Shown: positions 10,318 to 20,552 of the stretch, piece by piece
How positions within the stretch are numbered: position 1 is the first letter of the stretch
Layout: each line of letters opens with the position of its first letter
Assembly (NCBI GenBank): GCA_000995135.1
Contig: LBWY01000005.1
Location: 1-37,114, forward strand
Reading direction: 5' to 3'
Length of the DNA stretch: 37,114 nucleotides
Source: Parcubacteria group bacterium GW2011_GWE2_39_37
Lineage (GTDB): Bacteria > Patescibacteriota > Patescibacteriia > Patescibacteriales > GWE2-39-37
Translations under genes and position numbers: made by a program
The notes under the pieces: generated by a model
What the model saw: only the letters and a program-made list of their open reading frames with translations
What the model was told of the DNA's origin: nothing
Database searches by the model: none

Positions 10318-10407
10318 GGTTGGAATTTTAATAATTTTCTTGACAATTCAGTGTTTAAAAAATTTAACAATTTTCACCTACATTCAAACAGATGATTTAA
10401 AAAGGTT

Positions 10408-11013
10408 TTATAGTTTTATTTTAACATCCCCTTCCCTAATAATTTTTATCTCCAACTCAGTCAGATCAACTATTGTCGAGCCTTTTGATTTTTTTAATTT
10501 GCCTGCGTCTAAGATTAAATCTGGCTGGTGTTTTTGATTGGTAAAATATTTTATTATCTCTTCAACCGTATGACTAGCGGGCAGCCCGGACAAGTTTGCA
10601 GAGGTTGAAATGATCGGCTTGCCTAATTTTTTTACCAGTGTCTGGGCTATGAGATTAGGAGAAATCCTGGTGCCACCGGTTTTGCCTTCCAGAACTTTTT
10701 GCTTTTCTTTTCGAACTGGCATTATTATGGAAAGTGGACCAGGCCAATGTTCTTTGATTAATTTTTTTGCAGCTGAATTAATCTCTAAATATTCTTGTGC
10801 CATCTTGACGCTGGAAACTAAAAAAAGCAAAGCCTTATCTCGCGGTTTGCTTTTGATCTTGTAAATCTTGTTTACTGCCCTGCTATTTGTGGCATCACAG
10901 CCAAGCCCATAAAAAGTTTCAGTGGGGTAGACGATTACTTTTCCTTTCTTTAGGTTATTGATGACTTCTTCAATGATTTTATCATTTGCTGCCTGTATTT
11001 TTATTATTTTCAT
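10408..11013 (-). CDS. tsaC: L-threonylcarbamoyladenylate synthase (Sua5/YciO/YrdC/YwlC)
   Basis: GKVIVYPTETFYGLGCDA, KPIISTSANLSG. Confidence 0.93.
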   Translation of the reverse strand: MKIIKIQAANDKIIEEVINNLKKGKVIVYPTETFYGLGCDATNSRAVNKIYKIKSKPRDKALLFLVSSVKMAQEYLEINSAAKKLIKEHWPGPLSIIMPVRKEKQKVLEGKTGGTRISPNLIAQTLVKKLGKPIISTSANLSGLPASHTVEEIIKYFTNQKHQPDLILDAGKLKKSKGSTIVDLTELEIKIIREGDVKIKL

Positions 11014-11060
11014 ATTTTCAACCCTTACCCCAGTGTCTCCCTTTAAAAAGAAAACTGAAA

Positions 11061-11591
11061 CTAAGCTTTTATCATACTACCGAGCATTTTGATTTTTTTA
11101 AGCAGCTCAGGCAAAAATGGTTTTAAAATTTCAACAAACTTCAATAGATATGGGACGACCTTGGAATTTAAAGATAACTTCCCGAGTAATGTACCGACAA
11201 TCGGAAATCCCATAAAGATATAGAAAACAAAACCTAGCACAAAGCCGCCTAGCACTAGACCAAAAACTGCGCCAGCCAATCGATTGATGGTTTTTAGAAA
11301 AGGAATGATCGCCAAAAAATCGAATGCCTTATCAAGCATCAGAAAAGCGAATTTTACCAGACTACTGACCAAGATGAAGATTACCAGAAAAGTGATCAGC
11401 TTGCCTGCTGAATCATAACCGAAAAATAAATTCTTAAACCAGCCGGCAACCGTAACGTAATACATGCCAGCCACCCAGATTCCGATCAGCATTCCAAGCA
11501 AAGCTCCTATAGTCCGGATCAAGCCGAAAAACAATCCATAAGAAACGAAACCAGCGAGGATAATTATTAATCCGATGTCAAAAATTACCAT
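11061..11591 (-). CDS. CvpA family protein
   Basis: IFDIGLIIILAGFVSYGLFFGLIRTIGALLGMLIG; multi-TM. Confidence 0.8.
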   Translation of the reverse strand: MVIFDIGLIIILAGFVSYGLFFGLIRTIGALLGMLIGIWVAGMYYVTVAGWFKNLFFGYDSAGKLITFLVIFILVSSLVKFAFLMLDKAFDFLAIIPFLKTINRLAGAVFGLVLGGFVLGFVFYIFMGFPIVGTLLGKLSLNSKVVPYLLKFVEILKPFLPELLKKIKMLGSMIKA

Positions 11592-11609
11592 TTTGTTTAT
11601 TTTATATAA

Positions 11610-13031
11610 TTAAATTCTTGGGAATAATGATTCGCTTTTTGAAATTTGTGTCTGACTGAATTGTTTGATTATTTTCTCTGCTACCATTGGCATGAACGGT
11701 AGAAGCAGATAACTTATATTTAAAATATTCTGCGCAATCGGAGCAAGAACTTTTTTGATTTCTTCTTTTTCCTCCAGCTTCCATGGCTTATGTTCACTTA
11801 ACCATTCATCGCTTTCCGCAATTTTTCTCCAGATAATTTTCAATGCTTCATCTATATTGATCGCATTCATTTTTTCCAGAACCGTATCATATAATTCCTT
11901 GTCGCTATTTATTTTTAATTCTAATTCAATACTATTCTTTTCAAGCAGATTGGAAACACGTGCCACTAGATTGCCGAGGCCGTTGGCCAAGTCTGCATTA
12001 TATTTTTCATCCAAGTATTTCCAAGTGATGTCGCCGTCATTGCCAAAAGTCGTAGCGCTCATCAATAGATAACGAGTTCCATCGACACCATATTTTTTTA
12101 CCAAATCTTCCGGTGCAATGACATTGCCAAGTGACTTGCTCATTTTCTGTCCTTCTGAAAGAAAAAAACCATGAGTGAACAATTGCTTTTGAACAGGTAA
12201 ACCAAGTGAAAGAAGCATGGCCGGCCAAATAGTCGCATGGACACGCAAAATATCTTTACCGATCAACTGAACATCCGCCGGCCAAAATTCAGGCAATTCT
12301 CCTTCTTCTCCTTTCCACCCCAAACCAGTCAGATAATTCAAAAAGGCATCAGCCCAAACATAAATCGTATGGTCTTTATCCCAAGGCACAGGGATGCCCC
12401 ATTTAACTTTTTCCCGTGAAAAAGCGATATCTTTCAAGCCTTGTTGATTGTAAAAACTCAGCACTTCGTTTTTCTTTTCTACTGGATGAATCATCAATTC
12501 ATCATCCTGAATTTTTTTAAGTAATTCGTCCTGGTACTTTGAAAGCTTAAACATATAAGCTTCCTCGCTCATCCATTGCGGCACAGTCTTGTGATCGGAA
12601 CACTTGCCTTCTACCAAATCTTTTTCATTTTTAAATTGCTCACAGCCTTGGCAATATAAGCCTTCGTATTTAGCCTTGTAAATATCGCCTTTGGCGTACA
12701 TTACCTCCATCGCCCTTTGCACAGATCTTTTATGATCAGTCTCTGTAGTACGGATAAAGCGATCATTGGAAATATTTAATTCTTTCCAGGCTATTTGAAA
12801 ACTGTTTGCAACTTCATCCACAAATTTTTGCGGTTCCACGCCTGCTTCCCCTGCCTTCTCCGCAATCTTGGCGCCGTGCTCATCCGTACCGGTCAAAAAG
12901 AAAGTTTCTTCCCCGATCATCCGATGGAAGCGCGCCAAAACATCCGCTGCCACAGTAGTATAAGTATGTCCTAAATGCGGCTGCGCATTAACATAGTATA
13001 TTGGAGTAGTAATATAAAATTTATTTTTCAT
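11610..13031 (-). CDS. metG: methionyl-tRNA synthetase
   Basis: YITTPIYYVNAQPHLGHTYTT; KMSKSLGN. Confidence 0.97.
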   Translation of the reverse strand: MKNKFYITTPIYYVNAQPHLGHTYTTVAADVLARFHRMIGEETFFLTGTDEHGAKIAEKAGEAGVEPQKFVDEVANSFQIAWKELNISNDRFIRTTETDHKRSVQRAMEVMYAKGDIYKAKYEGLYCQGCEQFKNEKDLVEGKCSDHKTVPQWMSEEAYMFKLSKYQDELLKKIQDDELMIHPVEKKNEVLSFYNQQGLKDIAFSREKVKWGIPVPWDKDHTIYVWADAFLNYLTGLGWKGEEGELPEFWPADVQLIGKDILRVHATIWPAMLLSLGLPVQKQLFTHGFFLSEGQKMSKSLGNVIAPEDLVKKYGVDGTRYLLMSATTFGNDGDITWKYLDEKYNADLANGLGNLVARVSNLLEKNSIELELKINSDKELYDTVLEKMNAINIDEALKIIWRKIAESDEWLSEHKPWKLEEKEEIKKVLAPIAQNILNISYLLLPFMPMVAEKIIKQFSQTQISKSESLFPRI

Positions 13032-13083
13032 GTTTCTTTTTTATCACCTCTCATTTAGAAGGAGGTGGGTTAAATACAATTTT

Positions 13084-13872
13084 TTATTTCCCAACAATCA
13101 CAACAAACTCGCCTTTTTGGTCGTTCTCGTTTGATTTTATTTTTTCTATGATACTATCCAATTCTCCACGATAAACAGTCTCAAACATTTTTGATATTTC
13201 TCTGCAGACGACAACGGAAGTCAAGTGGATAGGTTTTTTTTCTTCTTTGAATTTTTTTCTTTTCTTCTTACTTGCAGACTCAAATTCTTCTGCCTCCGCA
13301 ACCTCTCCTTCTTCTGGGCTCAAAACTCCAGAAGCTTCATTCAAAGCTTTTAACTCTTCCAAAAATTTGATGATGCGATGCTTGGATTCATAAACCACCA
13401 CCGGGTATTCGCTTTGTAAAATCTTCTTTAAAAAAGTTTGGCGGCCTTTTTTATGAGGTGGAAATCCGAGAAAAAAGAATTTATCGGCAGAAATCCCGGA
13501 AATCGATAACGCGGCAGTAACCGCAGAAGCACCCGGTACCGATTCGATTTTAACATCTTCGCCGAATTCTTCAATCACTTTTTGCACGAGCATTCCACCA
13601 GGGTCAGAAATCCCAGGAGTGCCGGCATCAGTAACTAATGCCAAATTCTTACCTTCTGCCAACAAGCTGATTATATATTCTACCTTCTGTAAATTTGAAT
13701 GTTGATGGTATGAAATAAGCGGAGTATTGATATTGTAATGATTCAATAGGTTCTTAGTGACCCGAGTATCTTCGCATAAAACAAAATCGACCTCACCGAG
13801 AATGCGCATTGCCCGCATAGTGAGATCTTCCAGGTTACCGATAGGAGTGGCGACGATATACAAAGTAGACAT
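13084..13872 (-). CDS. rsmI: 16S rRNA (cytidine1402-2'-O)-methyltransferase
   Basis: LYIVATPIGNLEDLTMRA; DAGTPGISDPG. Confidence 0.96.
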   Translation of the reverse strand: MSTLYIVATPIGNLEDLTMRAMRILGEVDFVLCEDTRVTKNLLNHYNINTPLISYHQHSNLQKVEYIISLLAEGKNLALVTDAGTPGISDPGGMLVQKVIEEFGEDVKIESVPGASAVTAALSISGISADKFFFLGFPPHKKGRQTFLKKILQSEYPVVVYESKHRIIKFLEELKALNEASGVLSPEEGEVAEAEEFESASKKKRKKFKEEKKPIHLTSVVVCREISKMFETVYRGELDSIIEKIKSNENDQKGEFVVIVGK

Positions 13873-13891
13873 AAATTAATTCCAACCCTCA

Positions 13892-14064
13892 GTCATCCCG
13901 AATCCCTTCAGGGTGAGGGATCTCGGAGTGAGGTAAAAAACAAAATTATAAATTTTAATTTAAAAAATATCAAAATTTAAATTATTCAAACAACTTTTAC
14001 TTTTAATATTATGTATGCTTCTATCCGAGATCCCTCCTCGTCTGCTGACTCGTTCGGGATGACA
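13892..14064. repeat. paired inverted dispersed repeat (family B) with AT-rich core
   Basis: GTCATCCCGAATCCC..GAGGGATCTCGG ... CCGAGATCCCTCCTCGTCTGCTGACTCGTTCGGGATGAC. Confidence 0.8.
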
Positions 14065-14089
14065 TAAAAAAACAATTGACGCTATAATT

Positions 14090-15736
14090 TTACTGATTGA
14101 TATCTTCCTTTCTTTCCTTGACATACTTGGTCCATTCTTCAGCTATTTCCACAAAAATCTTGAATGGCGCTTCAATGATGAAATCTAAAATAAATACCAA
14201 GACATTCAATCGTGAGAATTTTTGTGATAACCATTTACCGACTGCGATTATCGGAATATAGAAAAAATCGATTATAAACACGATGAAATTCTCTTTCGGC
14301 TCGATGACAAAGAGTTCACGGACTCTTTTTCTGATACGAATACTGAAAAAGCTGATCAATGCCAAGAAAAACAAGAATATTACTATGCTGATAATGTTAA
14401 AGTTCAACTGATTGAGGGCCCAGACGACGAACCCGAAGGAAAGGAAAAAGGTGATCGTGTAAACCGTGTTGAAAAAAATAGTCTTAGCCTTACTGCGTTT
14501 GGCCGGCGGACGAAGAGTGATCGGTTCTTTACGTGCTTTTTCAACAAAAGTGATCTCTTCGATCCCTTCGATAATTTTTGCCGTATTTGCATCGCCCGGT
14601 AATTTTGTAAACAGGATTATAAGGAAAAGCAATAAAGGAGGGAATGAAACGTTGATAGCTAGGGATAAATTATTTATCGTTTCCCCGAGCAGATTTGCAA
14701 TCGGAATTTCCAAGATCAGGATCAAGATCATTTTGGTGATGAACAAATACAGGATACTGCGAATGGCAGCCCGCCAAAGTTTTGCCCTGGTGGTTTTATA
14801 CCGTTTATTGCAAACCATCTTGATATTTCTTGGAAAAGCTTTCGGGTCTTTTCTAAAATCTTCATAGGTAGCCGCAGGATCCTTGGCGATCACCTCAGTC
14901 AAAATGCTGAAATAAACAGTGTAGCGGTTGATGATCTTGTTCAGTTGCCCACTGATCGGATGATTGATCTGGAAATTGATTGCATTGTTTATCTCGATTA
15001 TGTTTTTTGCGACTTGCCCCGCCTCTTCATCCCCGGCTTCATGCCAATTGCTGATAAAGTATTTGAAAAGAATCAAGCTGACCATCGCGCGGTCGGCTTT
15101 GAAATAGTTTCGATGGATGCCGATATAAATCTGTATCTCCCTATCTTTGGCATAAGGAGACCCATCAGGAAGTTTGATGGCTTTTGATAAAGAATCATAT
15201 AAATTTGCGACAATCACCTGGTTAATCTTGTTGCGACCCAGTCTTTCTTCGATATCACATGCAGCCAAAGAGATGATCCAATTTACTATCTCTTTCTTGT
15301 TTTCATAACTATCAGGTATGCTGGCTTGGCAATATTTTTTCAATTTGAAATATTTATTGATCACCGCACCTATTTCTCCGATTTTTGATTCTAATATCTG
15401 ATTGTTTGGCAAATAGCCGGCACGGATCAACTCAATCAATAAATGTCTGGCAATTTCAGTGCCATCCTTTGACATTTCTATGTTGATCTGGCGTTTGAGA
15501 ATTCTATCAATCGCGTTTTTATGCAGAAGATGTTCCTCGGTATCATCTACCGTATTACGTATTTTTTCGTAATAAAAAGCGAACTTGGAAATAACATCCG
15601 AAACCCTGATTCTTGGTTCATCATCTAATATCGGCCCTTTATGCTGTTCAGCATAAATAGTCTGAAAAAGCTTTTTAGCATCTTCATTCGGAGTAAATCT
15701 GGCAGTTTCTTTTTGGCTTAGATTAGGGTTAATCAT
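14090..15736 (-). CDS. large hypothetical multi-TM membrane protein
   Basis: 548-aa ORF; helical soluble N-terminus and several TM helices at the C-terminus. Confidence 0.75.
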   Translation of the reverse strand: MINPNLSQKETARFTPNEDAKKLFQTIYAEQHKGPILDDEPRIRVSDVISKFAFYYEKIRNTVDDTEEHLLHKNAIDRILKRQINIEMSKDGTEIARHLLIELIRAGYLPNNQILESKIGEIGAVINKYFKLKKYCQASIPDSYENKKEIVNWIISLAACDIEERLGRNKINQVIVANLYDSLSKAIKLPDGSPYAKDREIQIYIGIHRNYFKADRAMVSLILFKYFISNWHEAGDEEAGQVAKNIIEINNAINFQINHPISGQLNKIINRYTVYFSILTEVIAKDPAATYEDFRKDPKAFPRNIKMVCNKRYKTTRAKLWRAAIRSILYLFITKMILILILEIPIANLLGETINNLSLAINVSFPPLLLFLIILFTKLPGDANTAKIIEGIEEITFVEKARKEPITLRPPAKRSKAKTIFFNTVYTITFFLSFGFVVWALNQLNFNIISIVIFLFFLALISFFSIRIRKRVRELFVIEPKENFIVFIIDFFYIPIIAVGKWLSQKFSRLNVLVFILDFIIEAPFKIFVEIAEEWTKYVKERKEDINQ

Positions 15737-15831
15737 AAAATAAATAATTCTTCTGTTATTTTTCTTACAGAAAAAATAGCCTTTGAGGCATTATTAATAT
15801 AAATTATAGCATAATTTTAAGCTAAAATCAA

Positions 15832-15858
15832 TAAAAAAAGCGGGGGTAATTCCCGCTT
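15832..15858 (-). terminator. rho-independent terminator downstream of the Cys-rich peptide ORF
   Basis: AGCGGG...CCCGCT with T-run on the minus strand. Confidence 0.75.
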
Positions 15859-16027
15859 ACTGCACTTGTGTTTTGCCGAGCAACACCAGAGATTGTGGCA
15901 TGCCACTCTGGCATGTTGTAACACATTGCAGGATATGGTCTGGGTTTATTGATCCAGGGCAAAGACACAAAATTCCGAAGTCTTCACAGCCGATTGCAAC
16001 AGTCTCTTCTTGATTTAGAATTTCCAT
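15857..16027 (-). CDS. uncalled small Cys-rich peptide, 56 aa
   Basis: Manual translation MEILNQEETVAIGCEDFGILCLCPGSINPDHILQCVTTCQSGMPQSLVLLGKTQVQ*; AGGGGG Shine-Dalgarno just upstream; terminator at the stop. Confidence 0.6.
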   Translation of the reverse strand: MEILNQEETVAIGCEDFGILCLCPGSINPDHILQCVTTCQSGMPQSLVLLGKTQVQ

Positions 16028-16062
16028 AATTCCCCCTGTTCATTTTTGAAAAGGCCGAAAGT

Positions 16063-16096
16063 AAAAAAAATAGATTAGCCTTGTGAGCTAATCTAT
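16063..16096 (-). terminator. rho-independent terminator of the 16088 gene
   Basis: AATAGATTAGC...GCTAATCTATT followed by a minus-strand T-run. Confidence 0.75.
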
Positions 16097-16546
16097 TTTC
16101 ATTGAATTTAAAATATAATTTTTCATTTCCTCTGACCACTTCCCCTTCCACTCTTTCGGTAAATCATTCCAAAATTTTAAAGCATAGACCTTGTCGTCCG
16201 TCTCCCCTTTCTTTTCAAAACCTGGCTCTTCTTTATACTTATCTTTATCGTACACCCTTATTACCAATGGTTTAGCGTAATCAGGGACCTCCTGTTTGTA
16301 TGACTTATCTGTGGTTGGGACAAATATCTCTATATCTTTATAGCCATCCCCCTGCTTGCTCTGGGTCTGAAAATATTGGAATTCTGCCGGTAAACTCAAA
16401 GTAAAGCCTAGATTCTCGTTACTGTAATTATAAACTCCATTTTGTACGACATCCATCGGCTTTGGCGCTCTAAAAACCCAAAAAAGACCAATTATTAAAA
16501 ATAGGGCCAAAACTCCGCTAATAATATAAATCAATTTTTTGTTCAT
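16088..16546 (-). CDS. hypothetical membrane-anchored extracellular protein
   Basis: N-terminal TM anchor, soluble 120-aa domain. Confidence 0.7.
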   Translation of the reverse strand: MNKKLIYIISGVLALFLIIGLFWVFRAPKPMDVVQNGVYNYSNENLGFTLSLPAEFQYFQTQSKQGDGYKDIEIFVPTTDKSYKQEVPDYAKPLVIRVYDKDKYKEEPGFEKKGETDDKVYALKFWNDLPKEWKGKWSEEMKNYILNSMKID

Positions 16547-16627
16547 AGCTGTGTTAATTCTTTAATTATTCTTTTTCTATAATAAAGGTGAAAATTGAAT
16601 TTGTAAAGTCCCCTCTAATCTGCCAGC

Positions 16628-16897
16628 CTAAATTTTAAAGAATTTTTCAATGTCTTTCTTCACACTGAAAAATTTATAAGCCAGATAAAAAAACATATAG
16701 GCTACCAAAATGATGAAGGTGCCAAGCGCTAAACGGACCATAATGTCTGGCCCCCAAACAATTATTACGCCCAACAGTAACAGCATGATACCGGTTGAGG
16801 TTAAAGTACAGATAACGCCATTAAATTTGTTCTTAATTTGTTTCGCAAAATTGATCATAGATTTATTTTTAATTATTTGTTTAATATATAATACCAT
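16628..16897 (-). CDS. small hypothetical two-TM protein
   Basis: 89-aa ORF with two hydrophobic helices; true start may be the MINFAKQ Met. Confidence 0.55.
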   Translation of the reverse strand: MVLYIKQIIKNKSMINFAKQIKNKFNGVICTLTSTGIMLLLLGVIIVWGPDIMVRLALGTFIILVAYMFFYLAYKFFSVKKDIEKFFKI

Positions 16898-16983
16898 TTT
16901 ATTAAAAAAATTACCAAGAATATCTTTGAGATTAAAACGAACCTCACCCCAGCCCTCTCCTTCTAAAGGAGAGGGAGTAAAAA

Positions 16984-17010
16984 AAATACCGCGGGCAAGC
17001 CGCGGTATTT
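16984..17010 (-). terminator. hairpin terminator downstream of gyrA
   Basis: AAATACCGCGG...CCGCGGTATTT. Confidence 0.65.
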
Positions 17011-17038
17011 AATTCGTAATTGTTAATTGATAATTGAC

Positions 17039-19645
17039 TTACACCCACGTCACGCTTGCCACATTATCGCCACCTTCTTTCAACCTCATCAAACGGACTC
17101 CCTGAGTATCACGGCCGAGCAATGGCACGGTCTTGAAAGGCAGCCTGATAACTTGGCCTTTTTCTGAAATTACTACTAAGTCCTTTTCATGCATCAACTC
17201 CTCGTTCAAGACATAAGCACTGACTAATTTCCCGGTTTTATCAGTTATCTTTGCCGTGATAATTCCAGAGCCGCCGCGGCCTTGCAATTTGAATAAGTTC
17301 AAAGCCGTTCTTTTACCGAAACCGTTTTCCATTATTGTTAACACCTGGTATTTTTTCATTTTCTCTTTATCAGTGCTTATTACGCCCATACCCACAACCG
17401 CATCTGCTTTTTTCAATCTGATGCCAAAGACTCCGGCCGCACCGCGACCCATATCTCGAACGTCAGTTTCGCTGAAACGGATGGCCTGTCCATTGGCAGT
17501 AATCAATTGGATATGATCATTGCCCGAAGTCGGCTTAGCCCAGATCAGTTTATCATCTTCTTTGATCTTAATCGCAATCAGACCGCTGCGGCGGACATTA
17601 TCAAAGGCATTGATCTCAACTTTTTTCACCAATCCTTTTTCGGTTGCAAAGAATAGGTATTTGCGATTGCCCAAACGATCCAGCGGCAGAACAGAAGTCA
17701 CTTTTTCATCTCCAGATAACTGCAAGAAGTTTACGATGGCATTCCCCTTGGCAGTTCTTGACGCGACCGGAATATCATAACCTTTCAATTGAAATACTCT
17801 ACCCTTGGTAGTGAAAAATAATACATCGGAATGCGTCATGATAGTAAACATGAATTCAACCATATCTTCCTCTTTTGTAGTAAGGCCGATTACCCCTTTG
17901 CCGCCTCTTCCTTGCACATGGAAAGTTTCAGGCGGAACACGCTTGATGTAACCATCTCTAGTCATTACCACCACCGCCTCTTCATTCGGAACCAAATCTT
18001 CTACTGAAAATTCTCCTACCGGTGAAGCAACTACCTTTGTTCTGCGCTCATCCCCGAACTTTTCCAGTAATTTATCGATTTCTTCTTTAATGATCGAACG
18101 GATTTTTGCTTGAGATTTCAATATTGCTTCAAGCTCTTTGATCAACTTCAAGATTTCTTTCAGCTCATTTTCTATTTTAAGTCTTTCCAGGTTAGCCAAG
18201 TTGGCTAATCTCATTTCCAAAATCGCAGTTGCCTGGCGTTCAGACAATTTAAATTTCTTGATCAAATTAACTTTTGCTACTTCTCTGTCTTTTGATTCCT
18301 TGATCGTTTTGATGACTGCATCAATATTATGCAAAGCGATCATCAAACCTTCCAAAATATGGGCACGATCTTTGGCCTTATCTAATTCATACTGTGTTCG
18401 ACGTCTGACTACCACTTCTCTATGCTTGATATATTCTTCTAAAACCATCTTCAAGGTCAAAACCCTCGGCTGGATTCCATCAATCAAGGCAAGCATGTTA
18501 ACGTGAAAGGTCTCTTGTAGCTGAGTCATCTTGTACAAAGCGTTCAGAATTTTTTTCGGATATGCTTCTTTTTTTAGATCTACCACGACACGAACACCTT
18601 CTCGATCAGATTCATCTCGAAGGTCTTTGATGCCTTCAAGTTTTTTTAATTTAACCAGGTCGGCGATTTTTTCAACTAAGTTTGCCTTGTTAACTTGATA
18701 AGGTATTTCAGTAATAACAATCTGGAACATACCAGTTTTTGTCTCTACGATTTCTGCCTTGCCTCGCATCACTATACCGCCTCTACCAGTAGCATAAGCC
18801 TGTAAAATATCTTGTTTGTTATAAATGATGCCACCAGTTGGAAAATCCGGACCGGTAATGAATTGCATTAATTCTTCAACAGTCGCTTCAGGATTATCAA
18901 TCAGGTGCTTTACACCATTGATCAGCTCAGTTAAATTTTGCGGAGGGATGTTGGTTGCCATACCTACGGCAATACCCATCGTTCCATTCATTAACAAGTT
19001 CGGCAGTTTGGCTGGTAAAACTCTCGGCTCTTTGTGTGAGCCGTCAAAGTTGGGAATGAAGTCAACCGTATCTTTATCTATATCAAAAAGCATTTCTTCG
19101 GCGATTGCTGATAATTTTGCTTCGGTATAACGCATAGCAGCCGCACTATCACCGTCCATTGAACCGAAGTTACCTTGACCGCGTACCAATTGATAACGTA
19201 AAGAAAAATCTTGCGCCATTCTGACCATTGAGTCATAAACAGCGGTATCGCCATGAGGATGATATTTACCCAAAACTTCACCGACTACAGTCGCAGATTT
19301 TCTGAATTTAACATTGGCGCGCAAGCCGATATTCCACATCGCATAAAGGATGCGTCGATGTACTGGCTTGAGGCCATCTCTTACGTCCGGCAAAGCACGA
19401 GAAACGATAACGCTCATCGCATAGTCCAGATAAGATTTACGCATCTCGTCTACGATCGGCTGCGGCTCCACCATGCCCCATTCTGTCATTGCTTTGTCAG
19501 GAATTGTTTGGTTAACCACGCTCTCAGAAGCTGTTTCCAGGCTTTCATCCTTAGCTTCAGTTTCCTCAATCGCTTTTTCTTTCTTTGGTTTTTTTATCTC
19601 TTCCGGCTTTTTATTCGCCGAAGCTTTATCTGTCTTTTTTGGCAT
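17039..19645 (-). CDS. gyrA: DNA gyrase subunit A with charged N-terminal extension
   Basis: [30 protein letters not shown]; GyrA-box-like QGRGGKG. Confidence 0.96.
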   Translation of the reverse strand: MPKKTDKASANKKPEEIKKPKKEKAIEETEAKDESLETASESVVNQTIPDKAMTEWGMVEPQPIVDEMRKSYLDYAMSVIVSRALPDVRDGLKPVHRRILYAMWNIGLRANVKFRKSATVVGEVLGKYHPHGDTAVYDSMVRMAQDFSLRYQLVRGQGNFGSMDGDSAAAMRYTEAKLSAIAEEMLFDIDKDTVDFIPNFDGSHKEPRVLPAKLPNLLMNGTMGIAVGMATNIPPQNLTELINGVKHLIDNPEATVEELMQFITGPDFPTGGIIYNKQDILQAYATGRGGIVMRGKAEIVETKTGMFQIVITEIPYQVNKANLVEKIADLVKLKKLEGIKDLRDESDREGVRVVVDLKKEAYPKKILNALYKMTQLQETFHVNMLALIDGIQPRVLTLKMVLEEYIKHREVVVRRRTQYELDKAKDRAHILEGLMIALHNIDAVIKTIKESKDREVAKVNLIKKFKLSERQATAILEMRLANLANLERLKIENELKEILKLIKELEAILKSQAKIRSIIKEEIDKLLEKFGDERRTKVVASPVGEFSVEDLVPNEEAVVVMTRDGYIKRVPPETFHVQGRGGKGVIGLTTKEEDMVEFMFTIMTHSDVLFFTTKGRVFQLKGYDIPVASRTAKGNAIVNFLQLSGDEKVTSVLPLDRLGNRKYLFFATEKGLVKKVEINAFDNVRRSGLIAIKIKEDDKLIWAKPTSGNDHIQLITANGQAIRFSETDVRDMGRGAAGVFGIRLKKADAVVGMGVISTDKEKMKKYQVLTIMENGFGKRTALNLFKLQGRGGSGIITAKITDKTGKLVSAYVLNEELMHEKDLVVISEKGQVIRLPFKTVPLLGRDTQGVRLMRLKEGGDNVASVTWV

Positions 19646-19762
19646 ATGTCAGAATTAATAATTTATTTTATAAATTTTCTCCTATTTAATCCAACAGGAA
19701 GAATGTCGCCACATAGTGACTTTGGGGGAATATATATAATATTTAAAACACTATTGCAAAAA

Positions 19763-20503
19763 TTAATTTACGGGCAACATATTCTTATTACTGCTGCTAC
19801 CCAATCTATTTTCCAATTCTTTCAATTGCATCTTTAGCTGATTTATTTCTTCTGATGTGACTACAGGCTCTGATGAAGTTGAGCTATTCGCTGTATCGGG
19901 AAGAACTGTGGAGGGTGCTGTATTAGTGCTAGGAGCAATTTCCGAAGAAGAAGCAGTCTTCAAGCCATCATATTCATTCAAATTCTTATTTATCTCTTCC
20001 ATTGTCTTGTTAAAATTTTCTGTAATATCTTCAATATTTAATTGGCTCTTCGCTTCGGAGATCGGCTGTCTTTTAAACACCAGGCTGATATTGAACAGCC
20101 AAAAACCAAAAATCAAAATCATGAAAAAAGTTACACCCGACCACATGATAATTTTTTTATCATGATCGATTTTAACATAATCCATCGCTCTTTTTTTCTC
20201 GACAGCCTCCTCAGAGATTACCCAGCCCTTTACGTCTTCTGGTAATTTTTCCATTTCCAGCTCTTCTTGCTCTTGATTGATAGATTCTTCAACATAGTCC
20301 TTTTTTATCATATGTTTTTTTATTGAACTATCCTTTTTTTTCGATTCAGCTGGCTGATTCTTTTTGACTGGTTCTTTTTTGATTGGTTTTTTTGAATTAA
20401 CTGCAGCGACCTTCACGTTAATCTCCGTGCGCTTTGTTTTTTTGACTTCGTTATTCTTTTTATTTTCAATTTTTTTCCCCCTTTGCATAAAAATAATTTT
20501 CAA
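19763..20503 (-). CDS. hypothetical single-TM protein with Lys-rich N-terminus and coiled-coil C-terminus
   Basis: 246-aa ORF. Confidence 0.7.
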   Translation of the reverse strand: MKIIFMQRGKKIENKKNNEVKKTKRTEINVKVAAVNSKKPIKKEPVKKNQPAESKKKDSSIKKHMIKKDYVEESINQEQEELEMEKLPEDVKGWVISEEAVEKKRAMDYVKIDHDKKIIMWSGVTFFMILIFGFWLFNISLVFKRQPISEAKSQLNIEDITENFNKTMEEINKNLNEYDGLKTASSSEIAPSTNTAPSTVLPDTANSSTSSEPVVTSEEINQLKMQLKELENRLGSSSNKNMLPVN

Positions 20504-20552
20504 TTCTAATTTTCAATTGAAATTTAATAGTTTTTATAAAAATTATACTCGT

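Noticed and set aside
16943-16978. CCTCACCCCAGCCCTCTCCTTCTAAAGGAGAGGGAG hairpin
   Set aside because: A dispersed low-complexity repeat of a kind common in bacterial genomes; similar fragments occur near 11025 and 13045 and no specific function is indicated.
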